This document shows, piece by piece, positions 37,184 to 49,210 of a DNA stretch of 64,000 bases (the stretch's first letter is position 1; the number at the start of each line of letters is the position of its first letter). Made by a program: the position numbers and the translations under genes. The notes beneath the pieces were generated by a model. That model was given only the letters and a program-made list of their open reading frames with translations. It was not told the origin of the DNA and searched no databases. The stretch lies in contig OX387204.1 in assembly GCA_947561715.1 (NCBI GenBank), positions 5,771,001-5,835,000 of the forward strand, in the 5' to 3' direction. Source of the stretch: Ascidia mentula. Its lineage: Eukaryota; Chordata; Ascidiacea; Phlebobranchia; Ascidiidae.

Positions 37184-39681
37184 AAATGGTTACAGCACGT
37201 TTTCAACTGGCGTGTGAAGAATATTTTACATAAGGGTGAAACCTTATTGCAATATTACAAGCAAACAATCATTCATGGTCGGTGACACGTGATATACGGA
37301 TTGGGATTGAAAGAAATCTATGGGGTAAAATTTTGGTTTTGTATGCGCGTTGGTTGTGAATGTCTGAAACTGGGAATTGATGCTTTAAAACAGTATTGAC
37401 ACCTACATTAAGTTTAAAGTAGCAACGACATATTCCTCCTCGCTTTTCAACTGGTCTGGGGTCGGTGGAGTTCTGAAACACCTTTCATTTGGCTGATAAA
37501 GATGTCTGCATGAATTATGTGCAGTGTTTAAAAATACGGACACGTTTAGACTAAAAAACACATTGAAAAAATAAAACAGAATTTACAGCCCTTACCTAAT
37601 GCAGGTATGTTGACTGCCGTTGCCATTAAAAGTATTCAGTTTGTCCGGAATAGTGTTGATACATTCGAAGTTGTTGTCCTTTGACTGCGCAAAGACGACG
37701 TTACTGTGTTACCTGCCGAATTCTAATTATACCGAGCATTCTAACCTTATTCCAGTACGTTGCAATCATTTTGTTTTGAACAACACCTATGCCCACTGCT
37801 ATTGAGCAGTTGATAGTGAGGTTGGAACCCAGCGTTGGGACCAAGTACGCAGATTTGCTGCACTTTATTAGGGGTTGCTCTTTTATAATCCGAGCTACAA
37901 AAAAGAAAAATATGATTGTTGATACTTGTGCTGTTTTTCTGTGATAAAGAATGGCATTATTGTTTAAAAGATTGATCAAAAATTATTTTCCTCGGGAGTC
38001 GTAGGACCTTTGCTTCAAACCGCAGTTGGGTTTATATTATCCCTCCCCACAACACACCTTTTGCTCTTTAGCCATGCATATACATACCCTCTATCAACCA
38101 CACACAAAAACCGCCATGAAAAGCGCAGGAGTAAGCACTAGAGGCGTAAAGAGACGACGATAAAAAATATGTAACAATTACATTTGGTAAAACGCAGTTC
38201 ATCAAAACCCAGCGAATATATTAAGCAAATGACGGTGTATAGTCACCACAAAGTGGAAGTCTTTGCCTGGCCGTTTGGTCGACAAAGTCGTCTAAACGTC
38301 ACACGAAGCTGCACTGATGAGACCTTATAGGTCGAGACAGTGGCCATCTCTCAGAGGCTTACTGAAATCATATATTATTGGCTCCACTTGCTTATATAAA
38401 TCAACGTAGTGTTTGTTTTTATATTTTTACGAAATGTTTTGAACATTTTTGCGCAAACTCACCTCCAACACAAAGTCCGCGCGAGCGAACGAATCGGGTT
38501 TTTCCCTTGTACGTCACAGCACAAGTGTAAACTCCCACATCATTGGTATGAACTTGTTGAAAGTTGATCTGGATAACAACATTTTAATCAAAAATGTTTT
38601 CCGGTGCGCAGCCTTACCACGAACATTTAAACAGATGTGTTTAGACAAAACATTTCAAACAAATTTTGTAACGAGCCTTTTATTTTTACCTGCTCAAATA
38701 TTTTGTTCCTCCGCAAAGTCAATTCTGTGTTGTTTGGAAGGGTCGAGTTGCAGTTGCGAAGCCACTGTACTGTGAAGTTGTGCTTCTTTTTGTCCAGCAC
38801 CACCTTGTGGTCAATTTCGCTTAAAGCTGAAATCGTCGATTAAAATTTAAAAAAAGCCATTAAATTTTTCAATTGAAATATTTTTCGGCAAACAGCGCAT
38901 GTTTGCACAATCTTAATTTTTTGACGGAGCGTTGAAAAGCAACAGGAAAAAGACCTCAAAATGACTTACACTGACAAGGGAGGGAAGTGAAAGCGCCGTT
39001 TGCAGCTTCAAACCATTTTACTTTGTTTGGATCGGAAAACTCCTCGCACGTCTCGCTCGGGTCGGTGACGTGTAATCTCACGTCATACAACTCACACTGG
39101 CCTTTGTTCATAAGCTGTAAAATTCAACAAAGAGAAAATTTTCTGCGAGTTTTCATTTTGCTAACACGCACTCTTACCGTTGTGTATACGGAATAATGCG
39201 AGTCTTTATGTATATCTGGGATGAGGAAGGCCAACATGTGCGAACCGTAGAGTGATGAAGTTTGACTAAAAACAACCATGCCCGTGTCCTCGTTGGTGAC
39301 ATTGATCTGGACATGAAAAAAATCAATGAGTATTTGTAAATGTGTGCATTCGACAAGAAAGTGTTACCTGTATTCGATCTGCATACCCCCCGCTTCTATA
39401 AAACGACTGGATGTAATCTATAGCCGAAATCTCGTAGGGCCAACCGGCATGGACATTCAAAGTTTTGTTGTAGCGTTTACAATTCATGGCGGCAACATCT
39501 AATTAATCAAAAATAACAAATAATGTTTGAAAGAAGTAAAAAAAACAAAAAAACAAGCGATTAAAAACTACAAAACATCGAGGGAGAAGGTACACTTACC
39601 TTGTTTCATTGCAAGACTCGATGTCGCGCCCAGTGTAACCAACACAAGTCCGACACATAAACAAAAAAGCGATATGTCCAT
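36501..39681 (-). CDS. Gene B: IL-1 receptor-like protein lacking the TIR core (decoy-type)
   Basis: Exons in transcript order: 39681-39600, 39498-39368, 39306-39178, 39114-38970, 38826-38690, 38568-38463, 37894-37746, 37684-37596, 37505-37407, 37167-36923, 36688-36501; 1500 nt, 499 residues. It has a signal peptide (MDISLFCLCVGLVLVTLGAT), three Ig domains (FTVQWLRNC and VGVYTCAV in Ig2, SNLTINC in Ig3) and a TM helix near residues 395-418. It then joins in phase to an exon homologous only to the C-terminal tail of gene C's TIR region (SSDSGFGIHPTGVERFLS). The three exons that encode the TIR core in genes A, C and D are absent: only 234 bases separate the TM and tail exons. Without that splice the TM exon reads on to a stop at 36837, giving 465 residues; either product lacks a TIR. 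By analogy with IL1R2 it could bind ligand without signalling; that is inference. Confidence 0.8.
38311..38362 (-). repeat. Dispersed repeat fragment (AGATGGCCACT family)
   Basis: The reverse complement contains AGATGGCCACTGTCTCGACC and then TATAAGGTCTCATC. It lies in a gene B intron and shares its core with the copy in gene A's intron, suggesting a short interspersed family. Confidence 0.45.
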
Positions 39682-42600
39682 ACTTGACTAATGCTAGAAG
39701 GAGCCAATGAAGAAATACACGTTGTAGGGTGATTTGCACAAAATGCTTGTTTATTCAAAGCATGTTTGATAAGACACAACACGGTTTAAAACGTCGCACA
39801 TTTAAATAGACGCGTTCACCGCATTTGTCACGTATGTAGATACGTTGACATCGAGACGACCCCTAATACCACCCCGGTACAAATAGGTCACAATCAAAAC
39901 AGCCTTGCTTCTGCAATTCAAAATACGCAAAAAAACGAGTAATGCGGTTTAGCCGCGAAAGTAGGAGATCTACAACCGGCCGTAGGAAGGTTTCCGTGGT
40001 TGCTACCGTCCTTGTAAATTAAAAAAACAAACATAGAATAAGCAAGCACACACACCGTTGGGAGGCCTTCTCCAAATGTAGGCTTTCGCTAACTTAGCAA
40101 TTGTGTCCTCATTCATTTTCACTATCAATGACTACTTTCTTAGAGAACGTATTTTTTAAAAAAACAAACTGACTGATGAAGGTTTTACTTGTCTGATTTA
40201 AACTTCATTCCTGTTTTAAATCCTTGTGAACAACCCGAATTAAAACCCCTAAATGACTCGGTGACATTTTTCACGTACGAAAACACTGTTGTTACATGGC
40301 TTGGACTATTATGGAACCAAGTACCCAACTCTAGAAAACTTCTATGGTTGCCTAATAAGTGCGCGTTCCCGAGCGTTTGATTTTTCCAGCGAATTGCCTA
40401 AAAATCCCTGATTTAATTTCGTCTCCATTTGAACAATCTTTCATGAAACGGAAGTTATTAATGCCCCGACTGAAAAGTGTTTTCCGTTTGCGGCTGCTCG
40501 GCTGACGCAGCAGTTTCGTCTGATTGTTGCTTGTGCACGCTTTATATATGCGTTTAAGTGACGTAAGAGACCCGTGCGACCTTTCGGCCCGTTGAAGGAA
40601 AGCCGCAAAACACGGGAAAGTTTACAAGCGTCATCACCAAATTAGCGGCGTTAAGACTGATGGGTCACTTTTTTGCATTCAGGCGGTGATTAAGCACAAA
40701 TCTCTAGGATTTTGCGTCTCGAAAATTTTTTTGCGGCGAAATTTCCCTCAAGTTTTAATGACACCAAATTTCTTCGCATTGTTGCCACGATTCGATTTGA
40801 CAACGGAATTTTCTTGAATTTACCTTGAGCCAATTACCCTCATTGGCACAAAACAGTGGCATAGTAGTACAAAACGCATTAAGGAAATCCCCGTATGCAA
40901 TTAAACTGTTTGAATGCAAATTTGTGGACTCTTTGCATACTTGAATTTCATGTTGCATAAAAGCACCACAAAACCATAGTTTCCAAATGACGCAAAACTC
41001 TTGCATGATTGATGCTACAGGATCTTATAGCAGAAAATTCGTAAATGACACTCGAAACTTTATTTAAAGAAACAACGGCCCAACGAAAGCTTTACGGCCA
41101 AGCGAAATAACCATTATAAACGCACAAGTCTTTGCTCTGAATGCGCGCAGGGACAATGGAGATATATAGCTGGGTCAAAATGCTGCGTAATTGTGTGACG
41201 AACCCAAGGAGTTTTGGGTGTGACATTACTATGTGGGGCTTTACGGGGAATTTCGTTCATGATATAGCACGAACTTATAGCTGTTAGTTTGGCAGTGCGC
41301 TTTTAATAACTTCCTTAACCCATCACTCAATACAAAAAGGCATGCGACTTGCTTGCGCATACTGTAGTATTGCACTTTGCACGTTTGGAAGCAGGGGTGA
41401 GGCAATTAGAGACAACACGAACTGTGTCAAGTCTGTCGGGGATGCAGTGTGTGAAACAGAAATTTTTATGTATCCTATGACTAATGTAAGTCGTTGGGCA
41501 AAAAATTTTTCAACATCATGACTACGTTGAAAATACCTATATTACAAACGTGTGAGGGCAATTAAAACTTTTGCTGCCTATCTTCTCATATTAGTTATTG
41601 TTTAGTAAACTAATTCGACGTACTTAATATTGCGAATGTACATTATGTAAAGTTTGTTGAAAGGACCCCGAGGATTTACAGGGCTATGTGCACACGAAAT
41701 TTAAATTTGTTTTTCGTTTCTGTAAAAAAAGCATACGCTATATGACACCATATGAAAACGAGGCCAGCAAACAAACAGTTTCTCAGAAGAGTGGAGGAAA
41801 ACGCCGGAGGGAAGGAAAACGTCCAAAGTTCTGGATGATGAAAGTGTTTCTTGAAATGTTTTACAAGTTTAGCTACACCATCATCGGTAAAACTACATGC
41901 ATTTTCTAAAAATGCGAGAATTTCCAAATCATACTTTTACCGATACTTAAAGCAATATACTTTCATGACAAAATTTTACCCTTTTTATCTCTTTTCCCCC
42001 TTTTTGAACGGAATCCTTAGTTTCCGCAAGTATTTGAATTTTTGAAGAATTTAATTACCGCTATATCTGTTTTACTTTTTTACTTTTTCGACCGCATGGC
42101 ATGACCAATTACTTACTAGTGTACGACACACAGTGAATACGGAAAAAAGGTACATTTGAAATTACGGTGCCGACGCATTAACAACCCTATAACTTACCAA
42201 ACTTCCCACCGTTTAAGAACCACTGGTCTAACCCATCAAACTGTTTAAAAAAAATCCATGGCTGTTTATTTGGAACGAAGCAACAACTCACAAAGTGAAC
42301 ACAATAAACTGCTGATGATTCGGAATGGACGATTCAATAGGATTGATACAGTTGGAACTCATAGATTTAAGTGCAATGAACACCTATGGCTGTCAATTTT
42401 GTCACCACCAAATGGTAGAAAGCACAATGAAATCGATTTTAACCTTGTGTAACGCGATATTTCACATAAACAGCATATCATTCAAACAAAGAAAACATGC
42501 GGCACATCGTATAGAGCGTAACAAAAGCGGAAAAACCTTTCGCGAAAATAGTGCAATGAATCACGTTTAATTTTTTCTTCACTGGAAAGTCTTTTCATGG

Positions 42601-42906
42601 GGCTTAATCTCTTGATTACATCATGTTATCATCCAACTTAAAGCGCTCCTATAGGACACCACTTGCCCCCAAATCGCAATCGAGCTTTAAAAATATTTCC
42701 CATCTCATCGCAAGCAACGGGATATATAACCACTCCAGAATGTTCTTCATTTCAATGACTACACGTCGACATCATCTGAAAAATTTCGAACAAAAACGAA
42801 AGGGTTACCTAAAGAACCTTTGTTTGTCACAAAACACTGAGAGAGCTTGAGGCAGTGGATTATAAACCAATTACGTGCGTTTCACCACCAACGCATTTCA
42901 TGTTGA
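39682..42906. other. Intergenic region between genes B and C
   Basis: Likely promoter side of gene B (lower half) and 3' side of gene C (upper half). AT-rich with only shadow frames. A lone hAT-like end (AAGAACCACTG) occurs near 42208-42225 without a partner. Confidence 0.5.
40541..40549 (-). promoter_or_regulatory. TATA-like element upstream of gene B
   Basis: On the minus strand this reads CATATATAAA, about 860 bases upstream of gene B's start codon. If used, the transcript would need a long or spliced leader. Weak evidence. Confidence 0.18.
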
Positions 42907-42912
42907 TTTATT
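42907..42912 (-). terminator. Polyadenylation signal for gene C
   Basis: AATAAA on the minus strand about 170 bases after gene C's predicted stop, the first good hexamer downstream. Confidence 0.5.
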
Positions 42913-43079
42913 GGGAATACAAGAAATAAAGGTATTTTGTGTTGATGGCTCCTCAGATGAGTTAGAAAACAAAAGTTGGGCCAAGGATACAAAAATTTAG
43001 GGAAAACGTATAATCGTCGTTTGAGCAGAGTACTCAACTTAAACAGTGATACGTGCCATTTTCTGTTGTACACTACCCA

Positions 43080-46000
43080 TCATTCTAGCATATGGGTGAA
43101 TTGCATCCCTGTCTTAATATAGTTATAATAAATACAACAGGTGCAACAACAAAATTTTACCTGATCCAATCTCTGTTGTCGCTGTAATATTGCTGAGAAC
43201 TCTTTCGACCCCTGATGGATGCATTCCGAATTCAGAGTCCGAGGAGGTCCGTCTCTTCCATCCTTCTCGCTTCCGCAGCTTGGGCATAGCAAGGCGCATC
43301 TCTAGCTCGATCTTGCGGCGACAGCAGACGGTCGAACCCGGCCACGCAGTGACAGTGTTAAGCTAATATAAATTTCTATGTTTAATACGTGGAAGCACGG
43401 AAGCTGAAAATCGGTGGAAAAATTAGATAGAAAGGTGAAAAAGACTTTACATGACCAAACCAATCAATACTAACTTACAGGTCAAAGATTCTGTTTAAAA
43501 AACAACAGAAACTGACGTTGAGATCCAGGCAAAATTAATATTTCTGTGATACTTCCTAATAACAGATCGCAATGACGCTAATTGTCTGGCACCGTTTGTG
43601 CGGAGTAACTTTGAATTGTTTACCTCCATTGCTCTTTTGATCATCCTGTAAGTGTCATCTTTTGGTGCATGTTGGTTGACGTACTCCTTCATTCCTGGAC
43701 CAAGAACGAAAACCATCCTTGATCCCGATTCGATCATCGATTTAAAACCCTGAAACAGAACGACTCATGTCAGTGTTCTTGTGATTCAGAAAACTTGGAA
43801 CGACAATTAGCCTACAAAATATTAACAAAATTAAAAACCAAGCTAAGTAGCTTAACTTGCAACATTTTTGTCCCCCAATCTTTAGCACCTTATGGTTGCT
43901 TTGACAGTTACGAAAAAGTGTCATACGAAACGAAATTTTGTTTTTCAAAACGAAAGTCAAAACGAAATGAAGAAACTTCATGCATTTAGATAGGCTGAAC
44001 ATGCCTCTGGGTATTTTACTCACTTGTTGAAGCTGAAACACGCTCCAGTTGTCACGCACATACTCATGAGACAAAATGATCACGACCCGGTGGCATTTGT
44101 TCATCATCCCAACAGAACTCGCAGCGCGAACTAAAAAAAGTAAAAAAGAAACAATTTCATTAGACACAAAATGCGACTTTATGAGAACAAAATGTGTATG
44201 TTTTGTCTACAGACACTTACAGCCGTCAAAGCCGTCCTTGTGTTCGTCAAACACAACCAACCCGAGCCCCTCCAGAACTTTACGCACCGCTTCACACGTG
44301 TCACGTGTCTGTTGCTGGGCAAATATGTCGATGTCTTTCGAGAAGTGATATGAGAGAAAAGCCCCGTACTGTCTGTCATCTGTGAGTGCAGATAAGATTG
44401 GTAAGTTGGTATCCGATATTACATCGCGGGGTGTTAAAAGTTATGCAAACTGAATTGAAGTAGAAATATATATTTTATTTTATAGATTGCACTTATTACA
44501 AAAAAACTGTTTATACGTTTACATGAGACCAAAAACAGTAACGCAAATTAAACCACAGATCTTCGAGAATACAACATGTACCACAACCCCTTCACTAACC
44601 ACCAATGGTCACATACGTTGGTCTTTGCACGATTTAATAGTATAGTTATTCTCAAATTTTCCAAAACCTCTGTATAACTAACCGAGATCGTATGTCCCAA
44701 AATAGGTCTTCCAAAAGACAAAGAGGTAGAAACGGAATATCCACACAAGGAGTATTATGAAGATGGCGAGAAAAGCAATACCGAGCCCGATTCCCAACTG
44801 AACAGCTCGGGCTATTGCCACGGTCCGCTCATCAAGTTTCACCGTGACGTTGTAAAACGACTTTCTGCCATTGGCCGCTTCGTATACCACTGAATACGTA
44901 CCGAGGTCGTGGGTTTGTATATTGCTACAAAACAAAAACAAAAATTGCATGATAATTAGTTGGCACTGTGAGTAGTATAGTGCCTTTAAGGCAGCAGGAA
45001 AGTGTTCATTCATAAGCATAAATAATCTATTTACTTCTAGTCACCTAGTTTATTTAGCATCCACGAAATCAGTCACACACCGCAAGCGGTTATTTGAGTA
45101 ACATGAACGAAGGGAAAACAAAACAGCTCTAACTTACACAAGTCGCAGAGTAGCGATGACGTAAGACTCCTCGCCTTTCAGTTGTTCGGGTGTCGGTGGA
45201 GTACGGAAGCATTGTGGGTTCGGTTTTTTCAACGATCTGGAAAGTACATAATTTCAATTAGAAATGCGGCAACAGTGCGTGACGTATAACACATCAGCAA
45301 AGAAGATAATTTTTGTCGGTGCTTCGGTGGTCATGCGATTGTCCATTAGTTCGAGGAATAGCAAATCGGGATTACCTCATACAAGAATGATGGCTGTTGT
45401 TGCCTTCACCGGGATGAAAGCTTCCAGCAACGGTATTGACACATTCGAAATTGCTGTCTCTTGTCTGTAACAAACACAAGAGGAATTGGTTTCAGTTGGG
45501 AATGTTCCGGACCGAATTCAAATATTAACATTCAGTCGATTTGAAATTACATTACATTATTCTTCTTAATCCAAATCTTCACAGCAATTCATCGTTTAAT
45601 CTGCTTTAACTCAGAGCTTTAAAATTTAAAAGTGGGTTTGTGCACTGCCGGTAGAATGCTACGCAACAATGAGACTGCAAGAAGCGAATTAAGGGCAGTG
45701 TGCGGAAAACATAATATAATTATGTGAATTAAGTGCCGAATCTGCTGTCTCTTAACGCCTTTTTCGATCAAATGATAAACCTAGAGGAACTTCATGTCAT
45801 TAAAACAAACCTTATTCCAGTAAGTGGCGATCAGTTTCTCAAACACAACTCCGATTCCGACACCGAGGGAGCAGTTTATTGTGAGGTTGGAACCAATGGT
45901 GGGGACTTGATATTCCGGTTTGTCGCATCTTACTATTCCACTCGACTTTGCGTCTTGCACTGCTCAAAATAGTACAGGTTTCAAACAGACTATATATTTT

Positions 46001-47790
46001 TTTTGTAAAATTGCACTTTTGCTTAAGAATCAAAAACTAGACAAACACGGGAAAATTGATGAAATTAAATAACATTTTTCCTCCGTTTGTATACACTCAA
46101 ACGTCTAAATAAGTTTAAAAATATTACAGGAAGGTTCGGCAAACTACATATATAACATGACTTACCCTCTGTACATATTCCGTATGTTCTAACATAACGA
46201 GTCCTCCCCTTGTACGTCACCGCACATGTGTATACGCCTACATCGCTGCCGAGAAAGTTCTGAAAGTTGAGCTGCAGATGCGAACAGATGCGTTATTGCA
46301 CGAATACTGTCATATATATAGGAACTACAGTACCATAAGGAGTGGTATTTTAGGCCCCAGATAAACGCGACAGTCTGCGACAAACATATGTACATTTTTA
46401 AGGAATCGTTACACAAGCTTGTATTCGTTGCACAAACTTGTCTGTTGTAAAACTCATTTGCTAGCTTTTCAAGGGAAATCCCCCAAACCATATACAAGTC
46501 AGATATAGAGACCTTTCTACCCAATAAGTATTTGCCAATTTACCTGTTCAAATGAGTTGCCTCTGCTTAAAGTTAGGTATGTGTTGTTAGGAAGGGTTGC
46601 GTTGCAGTTGTGAAGCCACTGTACGGTGAAGTTGTGTGTCTTTCTGTCCAGCTGAACCTTATGACCGACTTCTCCGAGAGCTGCAAGATAACTTGTGTTA
46701 CAAACATGTCCATTCCACGCTCACCATGTATATTTTTATCAACTTTTTTTGAAACTGACTGAATACAGTTAACGTACATTCACATTTACGTAGAGCGGAT
46801 TGCATATATTTTGCTGAGCCCCATTTGATATTATCCGGGTTGGAAACAGTCTCGCAAGATTCCACGCGGTCTGTGACCAGCAATGTGACGTCATGAAATT
46901 CGCACTTGCCAGGGATCTGACGAAACAACAACAGTTTTAAATATTTCACACAGATAGTCTTGCCTCGTAAGAAGAAAGTTCTTACCGAAGTCCGCACGGT
47001 GTAACGCGAATCTTGGTTAAGGTCGGGTGTGACATAGAAGAGAGGTATCAAGAAAAAGATCCCCGACGTTTTGTTAAAAGCAACTTTCCCGCTATCTTTG
47101 TCTGTGATAATAATCTGGAAAAAACGAATACCTTTGTTTAGGCGAAAAGTTAACTCCAATATTATCTCCAATCTTTGGTGCAACTGTTTTACCCAAGTCA
47201 ACAAACCGTACTTGCGGTTTAAAGGTTAAACAACGTACCTGGGCATCAACATTTCCACTTCTAAGAAGGGATCGAGTGAAGTCGTTAAATACAAATTTGT
47301 ATGGCCACCCCTTGAACCCATCCACAGTCTTGTTGTACAAACTGCAGTTTGAGCTAACAGCACCTTTAAAAAAAGTCCTTACTTAGATTCATACACACTT
47401 GATAAGTTAACAATAAGAAAAGTTTATTGCAAAAATTTGGGACGCATCTTAGGTACGACAAAACTAACATCACCCGTGATCAAGTTGGGCCAGGGTATCT
47501 CAGTTTTGCAATTCTATTTTTCTGCCCTATATCTTGAGCCCAAATTCCAACACTGCGGATTATTCTTTAACTGGCAATCGATATCTCATGTCAACATTTG
47601 TGTAGGACAATATTTTGCGATTAAGTTTGCGCCATTTACATTTTAAACAAACGTATAATTGTTAGGGTCGTTTTGAAAGGAACAAAAACACCCTTTAAAT
47701 TCATATTTATTTACCTTTGTCAGTAACAGCACCTGTTCTTCCACCAAACGCCAACAGGGAAATTGTCACGGTAAGGCAGAAGCGCAACAT
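43080..47790 (-). CDS. Gene C: three-Ig IL-1 receptor-like TIR receptor
   Basis: Exons: 47790-47715, 47363-47239, 47114-46986, 46916-46778, 46680-46544, 46271-46166, 45959-45811, 45464-45376, 45236-45138, 44924-44683, 44379-44221, 44130-44024, 43749-43624, 43362-43161, 43108-43080; 1914 nt, 637 residues. Signal peptide MLRFCLTVTISLLAFGG; Ig1-3 to about residue 385, with FTVQWLHNC (Ig2 W-x3-C) and VGVYTCAV; TM about 388-412 (IGLGIAFLAIFIILLVWIF); TIR from about 431. TIR box 1 is YGAFLSYHFS, the BB-loop is DEHKDGFDG (no proline), and NCHRVV-type strand C is CHRVVIILSHEYV followed by NWSVFQLQQ. Exon sizes and phases match gene A one for one if A's second ectodomain copy is removed. The final 10-codon exon is tentative; read-through of the preceding donor would instead end a few codons later. 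A polyadenylation signal lies about 170 bases past the stop. Ligand unknown. Confidence 0.85.
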
Positions 47791-48141
47791 TTTCTGTCAG
47801 CAATTTAATCTAAAAAATAACGTAAATCATAAACCACTGAACATTGAAACGCTTCGTCAACAGTGGCGGCTGACCATGCAGGAACATTTTTGACAAAGTG
47901 TCGTTCACGATAGCGTCCCTAACTGGTCGTGCGGCTTACATCTCCAAGGCTCTTTATGCATAAATAACATACCTCGAGACGTAAAATCAACGTGTGATCT
48001 AAAATAATTCTCTGCCTTGAACCAAACAACATATTTTCGTCGCCTTTCGAAAAGTAACCAAGCGCTTGTTTTGTATTTTTCCGCACGATTGGTCGTCGTC
48101 AGTCGCGCATCCTGTCTTCGACGTCACACTGTGTCGTTTTG

Positions 48142-48149
48142 TGACGTCA
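48142..48149. promoter_or_regulatory. CRE-like site upstream of gene C
   Basis: TGACGTCA inside the palindrome GTGACGTCAC, about 350 bases upstream of gene C's start codon; a second half-like site (CGACGTCAC) lies 20 bases away at 48119-48127. Paired sites in a likely proximal promoter suggest ATF/CREB-type control, as an inference only. Confidence 0.35.
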
Positions 48150-48800
48150 CAATCAAGTTTACAGTAAATCTTGTGGTAAGGAGAAAGTGACAGCCGTGGT
48201 AAAACAGTCTGGATCTGGCCGCAGAGGCATTCCTAGTCTGCTCCGTCACGTGAGTCGCATTCTAATTTCGAACCTAAGCGATGCATACTTCCTCGAGTAA
48301 AGGTAACTTTTAGTAAATATCCATTTCATTGGTTGGTCGGCTTTTCACCAAGACTTGTGATGCGTAAAAAATGAATTACTGGACCTGTGTTTACGGTGAT
48401 GAGTCACGCTTGCGCAAACACGGCACAGGTCCTACCTCCCGTACCAACTGAACAGTGCAACAACTTCTGGGTTACATGGCAAAAATAAACTACGAATCCA
48501 AGAGTTAACAATCAGTAAAAATCAGTTAGATCTGAAACATGCCTATTTTCATTCTATGAAGATCCGCTGTTTGATTTTCCCTCATAGGGTTTATTTACTA
48601 TGTTCACAATACCAAGATCAGGCAATACATAAACAGACGACACAGAACAAATCGAGTAGCAGCGCTTCGCTTTCGATTGCAGATCCTAACAAGCACTGCA
48701 GCAAACTGGGCAAAATCCACATCATTCATATACGCATGGTTGAAATTGACCGAAGACATCGACGCAAAAACAATACAACTCATCCATGTCGTGACGATTG

Positions 48801-48940
48801 TTACATAAAAACCGCGAGGGCAAAATTACTAGCCGCACTCTCAAACAATCTTTTAACAGCTCCTCTGAAATTGATTTTGTCTGATGGCTCCACGTCTGAT
48901 TCATATGATCTGAAACGATTTCCAAACCGCGATGTTTGAA
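48801..48940 (-). other. Coding-like minus-strand stretch, unknown
   Basis: A frame ending at 48801 contains SYESDVEPSDKINFRGAVKR and then LFESAASNFALAVFM before its stop. Its composition is coding-like, and an overlapping frame is also open. No family recognised and no clear acceptor. It may be a terminal exon of an unresolved gene or chance. Confidence 0.15.
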
Positions 48941-49180
48941 TTCGCCCGGGGCTCGGCGTACTTAACCTCTCGAGCTGTTTACGGCTCGTGACTAATGCAA
49001 TGATCTGGCGTTTATAAACGGTATCCAGGACAATTGAAACGTATTATTTCGGCCAATTGAACCTGGTAACGACAGTAAATAGGCTTGGGCTGGATTCAGC
49101 AAATGAACAGCAAAAATAAAAAGCCCGAATTTTAACGTAGACGTTGAGAGAGTTAAAGTGTAATGGACCTTAAACGTTAA

Positions 49181-49210
49181 CATAGGGGCAAGTTACCCCT
49201 TGCCCCTATG
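49181..49210. repeat. Perfect 12-base palindromic hairpin
   Basis: CATAGGGGCAAG, a six-base spacer, then the exact reverse complement. It stands alone in the intergenic space between genes C and D. The GC-rich stem contrasts with its AT-rich flanks. No terminal repeats or target-site duplication noted. Confidence 0.7.

Noticed and set aside
41245-41254. NF-kappaB-like site GGGGAATTTC upstream of gene B
   Set aside because: Single imperfect match about 1.5 kb from the start codon; such decamers are expected by chance in AT-rich DNA.
45733-45972. 79-codon + strand open frame
   Set aside because: Shadow of the gene C Ig3 exon on the other strand.
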